Source: Sisyra terminalis (lineage: Eukaryota; Arthropoda; Insecta; Neuroptera; Sisyridae). Taken from it: a stretch of 64,000 nt of DNA. Location of the stretch: the NCBI GenBank assembly GCA_958496175.1, contig OY292275.1, positions 1,860,001-1,924,000 of the forward strand, given 5' to 3'. Below the pieces are notes generated by a model, which made no database searches, had not been told where the DNA came from, and saw only the letters and a program-made list of their open reading frames with translations. This document shows positions 35,446 to 47,720 of the stretch, piece after piece (within the stretch, counting starts at the first letter, position 1; each line of letters begins with the position of its first letter). A program made the translations under genes and the position numbers.

Positions 35446-36128
35446 AGAAAATCTTGAAAAAGCTTCAAGTTGGCCAAATTGAAAATCTTAGAAAATCGAA
35501 TTGGTACATTCCTCTACTTTTTTCTTTGTCCCACCAACAAATCTTTGTCTTTCAGTTAAGTGTTCTATCTCTTTTTAAACCTTAATAATTTTCCGAGTTT
35601 TCCACGCCATAAAAACAATGGGTTGATTATACAAATTAATAAGATATGATTGGTTAAAAAATGAGCTTATTTTTCCTGGTCCCAAGAAAATGTAATTTTT
35701 CACGTATCATAGTAGGCGTTGAAAGGTGGTTTTCAGGAAAAAAATCAATAGTTAGTATAAATGGAAAATTGACCATCTTTAGAAAATAAAATGAAAGAAA
35801 ATCAAGAAAAAGCTTCAAGTTGGCCAAATTAAAAATCTTAAGAAATCGAATTGGTACATTCCTCTGTTTTTTTCTTTGTCCCACCAACAAATCTTTGTCT
35901 TTCAGTTAAGTGTTCTATCTCCTTTTAAACCTTAATGATTTTCCGAGTTTTCCACGCCATAAAAACAATAGGTAGATTATCTAAATTAATAAGTTATGAT
36001 TTGGTGAAAATTGGGCTTATTTTCTTTTTGGTCCCAAGAAAATGTAATTTTTCACCGATCATAGTAGGCGTTGAAAGGTGGTTTTTAGAAAAAAAAAAAC
36101 AATAGCTAGTCTAAATGAAAAATTGACG
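35446..36128. repeat. Tandem duplication, 350-bp unit, two copies
   Basis: AGCTTCAAGTTGGCCAAATT at 35461 and 35811 marks two highly similar copies. They also share CCCACCAACAAATCTTTGTC, TTCCGAGTTTTCCACGCCAT and ATCATAGTAGGCGTTGAAAG. The high similarity suggests a recent event. Open frames that appear on either strand are parts of the repeat. Confidence 0.9.
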
Positions 36129-36506
36129 ATCTTTTCAGTGGTACAATCGAAATATTTCGGTTTCTTTTCAATCAAATGTTATAAGATATTTTATGGAAAG
36201 AAATAGCGACTCATTGAAAAATCAATAAGACAACTGGCAAGCGTAAAAATAGCAAGGTGAAGGAAAGAAGATGCACTTTAACTATATAAAAACGTTTCAA
36301 ACTATCTGTTATTGTTTTTCGGTTAATAATTATCGCTTTATAGCAATTTATAGCGATTTATAGAGATTCTGATGTTAAAAAATCAATAACCCAAAAAAAA
36401 ATTGAAAAAAAATTGTTACGAAATTTGAACTCAGTGCTTACTAATTTCGGGGCAGTCATCTTGACTACTCCAACAATAGGCGATGATTACTTATAATTCA
36501 CACTGA

Positions 36507-36712
36507 CAGGGGAATTACAAATTATACTTCACACCGACAGGGGAATTACAAATCACCAAATCGCTTAATTTGGCTTTTCAAAGAAAATTACGAAGCAATT
36601 TTGCATTAAAGGTTGCTGAACATACTAAAGACTACCTAACGTAAGAAAAAAACGGTTTGGAAAAAAATTTATCATAGACTTTTCATAAAAAAATTGAGGC
36701 AGGGGAATTACA
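36507..36712 (+). repeat. Three further CAGGGGAATTACA words
   Basis: Exact copies occur at 36507-36519, 36538-36550 and 36700-36712. The first two are 31 bp apart and share short flanks (CACACTGA and CACACCGA type). The third is 162 bp further on, close to the spacing in the main array. These are not close to a ratchet point, which weakens a strict link between word and splice site. Confidence 0.88.
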
Positions 36713-37630
36713 TGGAAGAAATAAGATGAAAGAATCAAAGGATTTAAGAATTTTGGTATTCAAATCTGTTGAATGTAAAAATCATAAATATATATTGATT
36801 CGGAGAAAATTTAGTTCAATTGCATTGAAATATGCAGCTGTGGAATTTGCATACAAGAGAAGTGAAGAAATGCACTTTGGAGTGCAGCTGGCCGCAGCCG
36901 CGGCCACGGCTGCGACTGCAACTTTCCTCCAACGGCACCGGTTGCTGCCGAGGAAAATTTTTCAACTAAAATGCAAGTCCACCTGTGAATGATGCGGGAT
37001 TTAAGATTGCATTTATCTTTTGATTGATTCTCAGCCAGGTGGTCGTCGTACTTACAGGTTGTTGCATTATACGGGTGCAAAAAAAAATGCTCTTAAATAA
37101 TTGTTGTTTTTTTTTTTTACAAACGACACACTTTTAATTAATTGGAAAAGATTTGCACTGTTAAATTTGTTAGTTACCATTGCACTTGGGTGCAATCGCT
37201 AAAAGCTCGTTAAGAGCTTTTTTATTCTGACCTAATTACATGCGGAACGCAGCGCAGGTGAAAATTGAATTCATTACACCGATGAAACTCGATACGATAA
37301 ATCTTCTAAAAATAAAAGCTTCATATCAAGCCGGCATCGTTGAGCTTTTACGGCTAATCTCATTATCCCCACCCATCTAAATCAATTTTTAAATAAAAGC
37401 TCTGCGAGGAAAAAAAATAAACATCTCGATCTGATGTGGAGCGAAATTTAATGGATAATGTTAAAATTCTCTTTGATTGTTGCTTTTTATAGAACCAAAA
37501 AAAAAGACGGTAGAAAAAAACTGAGCTTTTTTTTCGGTGTCGGTGGATGGATGATAGATGTTTTTGTCTGGCAATGTCTAGACATTGAATCATTTTGTGT
37601 TCATTGAGAAAATTATCGTAATTTGGTTGG
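36713..37630. other. GC-richer island, no gene recognised
   Basis: Around 36885-36960 a GC-rich patch contains CAGCTGGCC and CGGCCACGGCTGCG. Frames at 36726-36992 (+) and 36811-37080 (-) are alanine- or serine-rich through composition and are not recognisable. The island also contains a CAGGTG E-box near 37036 and 37254. Candidate regulatory element. Confidence 0.3.
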
Positions 37631-39160
37631 AAAGCTTAATCAAGCTTTTGAATTTACATAGGGAAAAAATTTTTCGATTAAACTTTCAACACTAATGGAA
37701 AAAAATTGTATCAAGGATAAATGTTAATGATAGATAAAACTTTAGAACACAATTTAGAAGAGTATATTAAACAGTTGAACTTCTAAGAGCTTTCAAAGTT
37801 TGAACTTTATTTTCAATATATGCAACAATGGAAATATACTTTAAAACTCATTTTTTTTACAAATTTCACACTTTTTTATAGCGGAAATTTTTTTAGCGAT
37901 AAATCTTTTAATTTTTCCAAATTTTTCGTAAAGCTCTCCACGTTTGGTTGATTTAGACAATGAAAATCCCAATTGTTGACATCTGAAATTTGCAAAGCTT
38001 GTTGTAGCTCAATTGTTTGAGATACAAAAAAAATTGTAGAAACAAAGTTTTAGACAATTGAATGCTCTACAAATTTGTCATGAAAGCTTTTTTCTATCGG
38101 CTATAGTTTAACCGTAAAACAAGTTAATTTTAATTTTATGAATTTTCGTTGTTTCTCAAAAAACTTTAAGTGGTCCTCCATGTTAAACTGTTTGAGATAC
38201 AAAAAATTTTATAAAAACAAATTTTCAAGGAACTAAAAGCTCTACAAAATTGTCCTTAGAATTTTTTTCCTTTAAGCTCTGGTTCAAGCTCAAAATACGG
38301 CATACTATGATTTTTCATGAATTTCTACTTGAAATGATTATTACAATGAATCTAATAGGCTTTGAAATGTGACTTATAGAGCTTTTTTTGTAGAAAAATC
38401 CGTTTAATATAAAAATCCAAAAAGAAACTAATATTTTTTACAAATTGAAAATAGAAAAACCGAGCTTTAAAGTTTTGTCAGTTATTTCGATGGACAAATC
38501 CAACGATTTCTACGAACTTGTACTTAATATCTATTATATTTTTATATTTTACCCTTTTTTCAAGAAAATATCATTTTTTGGATAAAGCTTCAAATGTTAC
38601 TCAAAATTTTGGACGAAATTTTCCAAGTTTTTACAATTAAACAATGAAAATTTCAAATTATTGATATTTGAAGCTTGAAAAGCTCATAGCATTTCAATTG
38701 TTTGAGTTACGAAAAATTTTGTAGATACAAAGTATTAGACAATTGAACTTTCCTCAAATTTGTCATGAAAGCTTTTTTTCTATCAGCTATAGTTTAGGCT
38801 TAAAACTAGTTCAACGTAATTTTTATGGTTTTTCCCTTAGATTCCACAAAACTTTAAGTAGTTCCCTTAGTTCAACTTTTTTAGATACAAAAATTTTTGT
38901 AGAAACAAATATTTAGGGAATTAAAAGCTTTACAAAATTGTCCTTATAAAAATTTTTCTATCGCTTATAGTTTAAGCTCAAAACACGGCTAACTATGATT
39001 TTTCTTGAAACTTTTTCTTTCAACAATTTTTCCAAGGAATCAAGTAAGTCTAGAATTTGAATTGATAAGACTTGTTATTAAAAATTACGAAGGAACAAAG
39101 GAAAAAGGAACCAGGAAAATATTCCCAAGCTATTTTTAGGCTTTACACAAATGAAAACTC
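37631..39160 (+). repeat. Left arm of a large inverted repeat
   Basis: Contains recurring TTGAATGCTCTACAAATTTG, CATGAAAGCTTTTTTCTATC and TTTAAGTGGTCC-like segments in two sub-units (near 38060 and 38740). The same sequences occur in reverse complement at about 41880-43500. See the right arm for the pairing. Confidence 0.75.
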
Positions 39161-39660
39161 TAAATCTCCGACTTGAAAAACCTTCAACTTGGCCCAAAAA
39201 TTTTCACTTTTACTTCCCACCCGTGCAGCTCTACCAGCTTGCCTCGTCTGGGATTCTCCACATGCTAATTATAAAGTGAAAATTGTCACAAAGAAAATTC
39301 CCGCGTTTTGCCCACTAAAAATAGATTGGACAAAGGAAAAAGGAAAATATTTCTATAAAAAGCTTTCTATACATTTACTTGAAGAACAAAAAGTGAAAAA
39401 CGCTGAGACCGAGGAAAAGATTTGTATCGGTACGCCAGACACATGACAATGAGGCGGAAAAAAAAGAGTAAAAAATTTTCCCTGGAAAAAAAAAATTTTC
39501 AATCCTCAGCAAATACGTATAAAGTTACGGATAAAGAAAATTTTCAAAACGATCAAGCAAGCAAACCCGTATTCACTTTGTCTCGCCATTGTGTTTACAT
39601 TCTTTTGTCAAATTGTTTTTGTGACGTGTCACTTGTTTCATCATTCATATTTTCTCTCTA
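39161..39660. other. Stretch with an unrecognised, non-low-complexity open frame
   Basis: A plus-strand frame through 39189-39446 reads, after a pyrimidine-rich acceptor-like TTCCCACCCGTGCAG (ending at 39228), a peptide with segments such as KIPAFCPLKIDWTKEKGKY and HLLEEQKVKNAETEEKI, ending at a TGA. It begins at a TTG codon. The composition is more protein-like than that of most frames here, but there is no recognisable domain and no donor or start, so I do not call a gene. It could be a degraded exon. Confidence 0.15.
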
Positions 39661-41275
39661 AACAAAAGAAACAAAAACTTCGGTTTTTGGACTACGTCTG
39701 AAATTGGTCTGTTTTCTATAGACTGGTTTGATTGATCGAAAAAATGTTGAAGACCACTTTTATAGAAAAAACATGGCCTACAATTTTTGTAAGAGCAAAT
39801 TTTTCGTTAAAACCTTTAATTTTCGAGATAAATTACAAAAAAGCTTTAACTTTATGGGATCTTGTTTTTTTGATAAATTTTCTTGAAAATGAGTAGTTTA
39901 AATGAAAAATTTGCCCTTACAAAAATTGTAAATCAAGGTTTTTTCTACAAAACTGGTTCTCAACATTTTTTCGATAAATCAAGCCAATTAGAAAAAAAAG
40001 GAATGGAATGTTAGGAGTTATCGAATTATTCTATATCTTCCTTAAGCAACTTGTTTCATCATTCATATTTTCTTTAAAAACTTCAGTTTTTGGACAACGC
40101 CTGAAATTGGTCTGTTTTCTGTAGACTGGCTTGATTTATCGAAAAAATGTTGAGGATCACTTTTATAGAAAAATCATGGCCTACAATTTTTCTAAGAACA
40201 CATTTTTCGATTAAACCATTAATTTTCGAGATAAATTACAAAAAAACTTTAATTTTATGGGATTTTGATTTTAAGACTAATTTTCTTAAAAATGAGTGGT
40301 TTAAATGAAAAATTTGCTCTAACAAAAATTGTAGATCAGGCTTTTTTCTACAATAGTGGTCCTCAACATTTTTTCAAAAAATCAAGCCAATTAGAAAAAA
40401 AAGGCATGGAATGTTAGGAGTTATCAAATTATTCAATATCTTCCTTAAGCAACTTAATATTTTCTTTAAAAACTTCAGTTTTTGGACTACGTCTGAAATT
40501 GGTCTGTTTTCTAGAGACCGGCTTGATTTATCGAAAAAATGTTGAGGATCACTTTTATAGAAAAAATCATGGCCTACAATTTTTGTACGAGCAAATTTTT
40601 CGATTAAACCATTAATTTTCGAGATGAATGACAAAAAAATAAAATTTAATGGGATCTTGATTTTAAGACTAATTTTCTTAAAAAGGAGTGGTTTAAATGA
40701 AAAATTTACCTTTACAAAAATTGTAGATCAAATTTTTTTCTACAGAAGTGGTCCTAAACATTTTTTCGATTAATCAAGCCAATTTGGAAAAAATGGCACG
40801 GAATGTTAGGAGTTATCAAATTATTCAATACCTTCCTCAAGCGACTTGTTCCATCATTCATATTTTCTTTAAAAACTTCAGTTTTTGGACTACGTCTGAA
40901 ATTGGTCTGTTTTCTATAGACTGACTTGATTTATCGAAAAAATTTTAAGGACCACTTTTATAGAAAAAATCATGGCCTACAATTTTTCTAAGAACAAATT
41001 TTTCGATTAAACCATTAATTTTCGGGATAAATGAGAAAAAGCTTTGATTTCTTGGGATTTTGATTTTAAGACTAATTTTCTTGAAAACGAGTGGTTTAAA
41101 TGAAAAATTTGCCCTTACAAAAATTGTAGATCAAACCTTTTTCTACAAAAGTGGTTCTCAAAATTTTTTCAAAAAATCAAGCCAATTAGAAAAAAAAAAG
41201 CTTGGAATGTTAGGCGTAATCGAATTATTCAATATCTTCCTCAACCAAATTACAATGTTCACTTTGTAAACAGAA
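39661..41275. repeat. Array of four foldback units, about 400 bp each
   Basis: TTTTTGGAC(T/A)AC landmarks at 39684, 40087, 40479 and 40882 give periods of 403, 392 and 403 bp. Within each unit the left half (GATTTATCGAAAAAATGTTG, then CATGGCCTACAATTTTTGTA, then GAGCAAATTTTTCGATTAAA) is followed by its own inverse, so each unit can fold into a long imperfect hairpin of about 120-130 bp per arm. Non-coding; the minus-strand frame 40374-40634 and the plus-strand frame 41060-41269 are halves of the palindrome. Confidence 0.88.
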
Positions 41276-41870
41276 CATGCGCTCGGGAAAATCAATTTTC
41301 CACGGACTGCAAATAGTGAGTAGTGAGTGCATCATCATCGTGTTTCACTTGTTTCTGCAGGTGGTCGCAGCCGGTTGCAACATTCGAATAGCAATGACCG
41401 AACTCGAATTTGACTGACGTCGACGACATCGATTAATAAAACATTGTTGTGAAAACGAATCGAATAATGTGTGGGTATGATGCAATTGCAGTTTGCAGTT
41501 GCAGTTGCACTTGCGACAACAACCACCTCACCACCACCACCATCCCTTAACCGATAAGCACATTATCAACAGCAAAGCATCCCCTCAAGCCTAAACGTAA
41601 TCAACGTCCCATTACTATTAATAATCGCATGAATTTCGAAAGGAATTAGACAATATTATTATTAATTGCACTTGAATTGCAAATGTAATGGATTGAGACC
41701 GCGAAACAACACCGAATTAATGGGCGTTGATGCCACTTAAATTTCGATTGGAATTCCAATATTTATATAGCAGCTATAGAACTTCATTATTTCCAATTTT
41801 CCAAATTCGAATAATTAAGCACATCATTGGAGAGGTGGGGGGGGGGGCGAGTTAATTAGAGAGAATTGAC
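41276..41870. other. Single-copy island between the foldback array and the right arm
   Basis: GC-richer, with GCAGTTTGCAGTTGCAGTTG near 41490 (tandem GCAGTT-type repeats), CACCACCACCACC near 41530 and a G run at 41838-41847. A short minus-strand frame (41335-41526) is not recognisable. Possibly regulatory. Confidence 0.3.
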
Positions 41871-41879
41871 CGAGCCTAC

Positions 41880-43510
41880 TTGAAAATTGTTACAAGTCTT
41901 AGGATTTTCAAAGTTCCAAGTTTGAAATTTTCCTCGCTATTTTTTTGTTCAAATTAAAAAGATGTTTTTCCTTTTAAATTTTTATAGAACAATAAATTTT
42001 CTACAAAAAAAGCCCTCTTAGTCAAAACTCTAAACCTACTAGATCCATTACAAAAAACCGTTGAAAGTAGAAGTTGTAAGAAAAATCATAGTAAACCGTG
42101 TTTTTAGTGTGAACTATAACCGATAGGGATAAAATTCTAAGGACAATTTTGTAGAGATTTTGGTCCTTTAAAAATTTGTTCCTACAAAAATTTTTGTATC
42201 TCAAACAGTTGAACTAAGAGAACCACTTAAAGTTTTGGGGAATCAAAGGGGAAACCAATAAAAAAATACATTGAACTAGTTTTAAGCCTAAACTATAAGC
42301 AATAGAAAAAAAGCTTTCATGATAAATTTGAAGAACGTTCAATTGTCTAAATTTTGCGTCTACAAAATTTTTCGTAGCTCAAACAATTGAATCGCTATGA
42401 GCTTGAATGTTGAACTATGAAGTTGAGGTCATCAATCATAAAGATACAATAAAGTAATGTTAGACCTAAACTATAACCGATAGAAAAAAAGCTTTCATAG
42501 TTTAAATTTACTAAATTGGGAAATTTTCATTAAAAATTTTAGGTAAAATTCAAAGTTTTAGAAGAATAAAATTTTCTTCTAGAAAATTTCAACATAAATT
42601 TGTCTTTTTTTGATATTCAGCACCAATCATATCTCTTGGAAATTGGATGGAATTTTCCATCGATTTAGCTGGAGAAAATTCCTTATTTTTCTTTTTGAAA
42701 GTCCTTAAAAATTTTTTTCATTCTTGGACCTTAAAAGAATAATTTTTCTTAAAAAAAAGCCCTTAAAGCCAAAATTCTAAGCCTACTTGATTTATTACAA
42801 ACAAAAATCATAGTTAGCCTTGTTTTTAGTGTGAATTATAACCGATAGGAGAAAAATTTTAAGGACAGTTTTGTAGTTTTTAAAATCCTAAAAATATATT
42901 CCCCAGAAAATTTTCGTGTCTTCAACAGTAGAACTAAAAGAATAATTTAAATTTTATGAATACCAAAGAAAAAATTATAAAAATACCAATGAACCACTTT
43001 TAAGCCAAAACTATAGCCGATAGAAAAAAAGTTTTCATGACAAATTTGTAGAACATTCAATTGACTAAACCTTTGTTGCTATAAAATTTTTCGTATCTCC
43101 AACAATTGAACAACGACAAGCTCTTCAAACCTCAAACATCAACAATGGAGATTTCCATTGTTTAAATCACCAAAAAATGATAAAACTTGACCAAAAAATT
43201 ATAGATTTATCTCCTTAAAAAGATATTAACTTTGAAAAAAAAATTAAATTTCAAAAAAAAAATCGAATTTTTCACTAAATTTTCATTGGTACAAACTTTG
43301 AAAACCAAATTATTTCAAACCTCAAACTTTGAAAGCTCGCAGCTGTTCAACTGTTTTAAATACAAAAAATTTCATAGAAACAAACTCTTAGATAATTAAA
43401 CCCTCTACAAATTTGTTGTTAGAACTTTTCTTCTAACGATAATAGTTTGGCCAGAAAATTACGATTTATAATGGGAAACCAGCGATTTCAATTTTTTAAT
43501 TCTAAGCACT
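41880..43510 (-). repeat. Right arm of the large inverted repeat
   Basis: Contains the reverse complements of the left-arm segments. Examples are GATAGAAAAAAAG(C/T)TTTCATG near 42300, 42480 and 43020, and GTAGAACATTCAATTG near 43050, against CAATTGAATGCTCTAC near 38058. The arms are imperfect and internally repetitive, so several registers of pairing are possible. The symmetry axis falls near 40.5 kb, within the foldback array. Confidence 0.72.
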
Positions 43511-43660
43511 TTAAAGCAGTTTTCATCCCTTCACCCCTTACTCCTATGGAATAAGAAAAAATTGGCAATAATTAATAAGAAAAAATAGAAAAGATTACAC
43601 TTGCATTATTGCATATACAATTGCATTTTTCCAGACCATGGTAAGTAAAAAAGTTTTGTT

Positions 43661-43817
43661 AATTGTTTTTTTGTGATTTAAGAAGCCTGATGAAGTTACA
43701 ATACGTAACGAAACGTAGCTAATTTGAATATTCAAAAAATAAAAAAAAAAACGATCTTAAACAACCTGAATTGTCTTCTTTATTAAATAAAAGCTGAGAT
43801 CTGAATTTTATCATCTA
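43661..43817 (+). mobile_element. Solo copy of the hammerhead-bearing arm
   Basis: Matches 14661-14810 in the same orientation, including AAGAAGCCTGATGAAGTTAC, the GAAACGTAGCTAATTT segment, AACGATCTTAAACAAC and GAATTTTATCATCTAT. It lacks the inverted partner found at 14360-14470, so it looks like a solo terminal repeat or a 5'-truncated insertion. Confidence 0.65.
43684..43720 (+). ncRNA. Hammerhead-ribozyme-like core, solo copy
   Basis: Identical in its core to 14684-14720: AGC, CTGATGA, GTTAC-AATAC-GTAAC, GAAA, C-GTA, GCT. That two copies 29 kb apart retain exactly these 37 bases while their flanks have diverged is consistent with a functional constraint or with recent transposition. Confidence 0.5.
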
Positions 43818-44445
43818 TTGTTGCATTATTAATTGTTGCACCAATTTTAACCAACATTGCTAAAATATCTTTCAGAAATTTGTTCTGCAAAAAAATTTAA
43901 TGAAATTTAACCTTCGCTTTGTAATCTAAAACCACAAAACCATAAACGTTTGCTTTGTATAAAAAACTTGATTTCGATTTACGTTGTTATCGTGAAAAAA
44001 AAACTTTATTTTTTTTTTTTGGTTTAATCAAATCGAAAAATGCGTCAATCATTGATTTCTTTGAAAATAATTTTAGGATTTCTAAAAAAAAAATTATTTT
44101 TTTTGTTCCATTTTCGAAAGAACGCAACACACAAAGGTCTTTGTGTGGACTTTTAAAAATAACTTTTGCGTTTTCGTTTTTAACGTTCAATCGAAAACTA
44201 TATAACATAATATATTTGAACAGAAAAAAAAATCAAAGTTTTTTCACCCAATTTTCAATAAATCAAAAGTTAGAAGGCTTTGAAAAAAAAGTTTTTCAAC
44301 TTTATCCTTTTTTGTGCTACGGTTTTTGTATGTTCCCTTCTTTCTCTCTTGTTCTGGATGGAATCAATAATGTTAACGATCCGGGCTATCAATTAATCAT
44401 TCTGACAAAACATTTAGTTTGCCTTATATTATCTTCATTGTCCAA

Positions 44446-44477
<32 letters not shown>

Positions 44478-44520
44478 CAAGAGAAGAACCACCCGCCAGC
44501 CAATTGGGAGGCGAATAAGA
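43818..44520. other. AT-rich stretch with a long chance open frame
   Basis: A plus-strand frame runs from 43955 to 44518 (187 codons), the longest in the window. It starts at TTG, has no in-frame ATG until about codon 126, is dominated by F, K, I and N, and ends through a TA dinucleotide run (44449-44470). I regard it as spurious. Confidence 0.4.
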
Positions 44521-44900
44521 AATGGATGCAAAAACGTTAAATTTGCTGCGCGTACTGTCCACAGTTTACGCATATCTTCACGCGTGTGAAGTTGGCCGCC
44601 GCCAATCGATCGACGTCGCGCCCTGTGACGTCACAGGGTTGCAGCCTTTGTGCGGCGTCAAGACGGTGGTCGCCGTACACTTGTGACGTCACAATCGTCA
44701 TCATCATCATCATCATCACCATCATACGTGTAAGGAAACACATACATACACACATTGGCGAAAAGACAAAAAGACAAAGACTTTTGTCTGTGATTTTCCT
44801 CATCGTACCCCCACCACCACCACCATCACCCCTTCCACCAACACTTCACATACATACATCACAATATAATCCATCCAATTCAACAAGTTAAACGCGCGAC
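44521..44900. promoter_or_regulatory. CRE-rich GC island
   Basis: Two full TGACGTCA palindromes lie at 44626-44633 and 44684-44691. The first is embedded in an 18-bp perfect palindrome, CCCTGTGACGTCACAGGG (44621-44638). TGACGTCA is the established binding site of CREB/ATF-family bZIP factors. The surroundings are GC-rich (GGCCGCCGCCAATCGATCG near 44594) and end in an (ATC)n tract near 44697-44725. This is the best candidate enhancer or internal promoter in the window. Open frames on both strands here are compositional. Confidence 0.5.
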
Positions 44901-47720
44901 ATAGACCGTCGAGATGGAACAAAACGTTTGAAGAGGGGGAGGTGTAGGGAGGGAGAAGGAGGAAAAGTGCCAGCTACTTTTTCCACATATGTTTTTAATA
45001 GCATTTTCATTCATAACCTCAAAACAAAAAGAAAACGAGGAACAAGTTTCAAACTTTCCCTCTCAAATTTTCCATTTTTTCTATAGTTGGCGTTGACTTT
45101 TGTTCGTAACCAATCAACTAGATCCCAGTTATTTCAAATTTATCATATTGGCGGAATTTTTCACCAAAATCATGATCAATGAAAACAGGTGCGAAAGAAA
45201 TTTGAGTGGCACCCATTTATGGAAAAAAAAAAAAGAAGTGAGCTTTGAAACGGATGAATTCTTTTGTTTTTGTTTTCGTTACGTCACGCCAATCAAATGA
45301 ATCAAGAGCTTTTGACACAGATAGCATTTTTTTGAAAAGAGAAATTAAAATAAACATTTTTTTTCTTTTTCTCTTCACATTGTCAAGTTGGCGTTGATTT
45401 CATGGCCTACCAAAGCTTACTAGATTCCATTGATTTTAATGAAAATCAAAAGCAATTTTAGCAATAAATTATAGCAAGTAGGTTTACGAAAAATTAAAAC
45501 ATAGTCTCAATTTCCCTCTTTAGATTTACCAAAAATTTATGGTGAATCTTGATAATCTCAAAACAATTGACAACTAAGTTGAAGAGTGTTCTCTGTAAGT
45601 TGGCTGTGCTTTTAGTGTAACGCTTAACATGGCTAACTTGATTGTACTAATTTAAATGTAAATCGAAACTAATTTCGGTTTTTTTTTCAAAATTCCTTAG
45701 ATTTACGAAAATTTTCATCAGAAACTTTATTGTAGGCAATTTAGTTGTCTACAATTTTTGTTTTAAACTTTTTTTGATAAGTGCAACCATTAGAAAGATA
45801 TAAGTAAAAAACCTTCTTTTTTTTCAATTTCAATAGGTTAACGAAAAAATTACTTATGACTTTACTGTAGGCAATCAAACTTAACCTTCAAATGGTTGCA
45901 TTGTTTTGTTTTTCCAAAAATAAGCTTTCGTTGACGACATTTTCTAAAAGGAATATATAAATGAATTTTTCATTGGTAATCTCAAAACAATTGAAGAATT
46001 TTTATTTTCTTCACTGAATTTTTTCCGCCAATACAATTTTCAAGTTGGCTGTGCTTTTTGTTTAACAACACCAAACAAAGCTAACTCGATTCCGCCCCAT
46101 TCAAATGAAAAATTAAAACTAATTTTGGTTTTTTTGATTTTTCTTCAAATATCATTAGGTTAACGAAAAATTTCGTTTGACACTTTATTGCAGACAATTA
46201 AATTCTCTAAAACTTTTGTTTGAAACTTTTTTTTGATAAATGCAACCATAAGGAAGATATAAGCAAAAAAACAGTTGCATACAAATTCTTTCAAGGAAGT
46301 TTTTTTTTCAATTTTAAAAGATTTACGAATAAAATTGCCTGTAACTTCATTGTAGCCAAAAAAGCTTAGCCTAGAATCTTTTGTTTTTGTTTTTTGTTTT
46401 AAGAGAGCTTTTGTTGGCGACATTTTTTAAAAGACGAACAAAAATAAAAATTTTCGTTCAATGTTTCAACAGAATTTTCATTGGAAATCCTAAAACAATT
46501 GAAGACTGTTTTGACCAATACAATTTACTAGTAGGCTGTGATTTTTGTTTAACAACACCAAACAAAGGTAACTCGATTGCGCACATTTAAATAAGAAATT
46601 AAAAATAATTTCGGTTTTGTTTAATTTTCTTCAAATTTCATTAGATTTACGAAAATTTTCGTCTGAAGCTTTATTGCAGGCAATTTAATTTTCTACAAAC
46701 TTTGATTGAAATTTTATTTGATAAATGTAACAATGAGAAAGTTATACGTAAAAGAAGAATGCTAGAAGTGATATTTAAAATATTGCATAATAGTAGCCTT
46801 TAAATCGGAAAAGCTCTTCTTCCATACAATTATCTAGTGGGCTGTGCTTTTGGTTTAACACCAACCAAAGCTAACTCGATTGCACTCATCTAAATGAAAA
46901 ATTAAAACTAATTTTGGTTTCTTTTGATTTTTCTTTGAATTTCACTAGGTTCACCAAAATTTTCGTCTGAAACTTTATTGTAGATAATTAAATTCTCTAC
47001 AACTTTTGTATGAAACTTTTTTTGATAAATGCAATGATAAAAAAGTTATGATCAAAAGAAAAATTATATAAATATATATATACACTGTAAAATAGTGAGC
47101 TTTGAATCGATGAAGCTCTTTTGTTTATTCGTTACTGTTAGTCAATGGAATATGCTGATAAGAAAGCAAATTTTCTAGACAACAATTCCTTTAAAAAAAA
47201 AAAAACAATTGAAAAAGCTATACATTCTTTTGTTTTTCATCTGATTTGAATAAAATTTTCATTCATAACCTTTCAAACAAGAAAGAAGAAAAAAAGTTCA
47301 ATCCAATTAAGAAAGTTTAACAAGTTGGCATTGACTTTCACTCCAATCAAAGCTATCTAGATTCCATAACTCTTTTTTACTAATATCCAAAATTAGTATT
47401 CAATTAATTGCAAATTTTCTCCAATTCCAATAGGTTTATACAAAAAATTACCGAAACATTTTTTGTAGACCTTTTAATTGCCAACGATTTTTGTTTGAAA
47501 ATTTTTCCGATAAAAATAACAATAGCCAAGTTATTTCAAAAAGATTATTTGGAGTATCGTTTCATTCGGCCCCCAAACAAAACATTGATTATATGTATCA
47601 GTAAGCTTTGGAAAAACAGTTGAGCTCCTTTGTTTTCTTTGTTACGCCACGTCATACCAATCAAATAAAATGAGCTTTTTATGACGTCATTGAAAAAAAT
47701 AAAAAACAGGATAAATTGAT
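44901..47720. repeat. Degenerate repeats marked by GGCTGTGCTTTT...CCAAACAAAGCTAACTCGATT
   Basis: A segment with AGTTGGC(T/G)(G/T)TG, TTTTAGTTTAACAACACCAA-like sequence and AAAGCTAACTCGATT recurs near 45600, 46040, 46530, 46840 and 47325. Between copies lie TTTTCGTCTGAAACTTTATT and AATTCTCTACAACTTTTGT-like segments. Spacing is irregular (about 310-490 bp). A TGACGTCA palindrome sits at 47682-47689. No gene recognised. Confidence 0.65.

Noticed and set aside
43955..44518. Longest open frame in the window (187 codons, plus strand)
   Set aside because: It starts at TTG, has no ATG until about codon 126, is dominated by F/K/I/N and runs through a TA microsatellite. No domain is recognisable, so it is a chance frame in AT-rich DNA.
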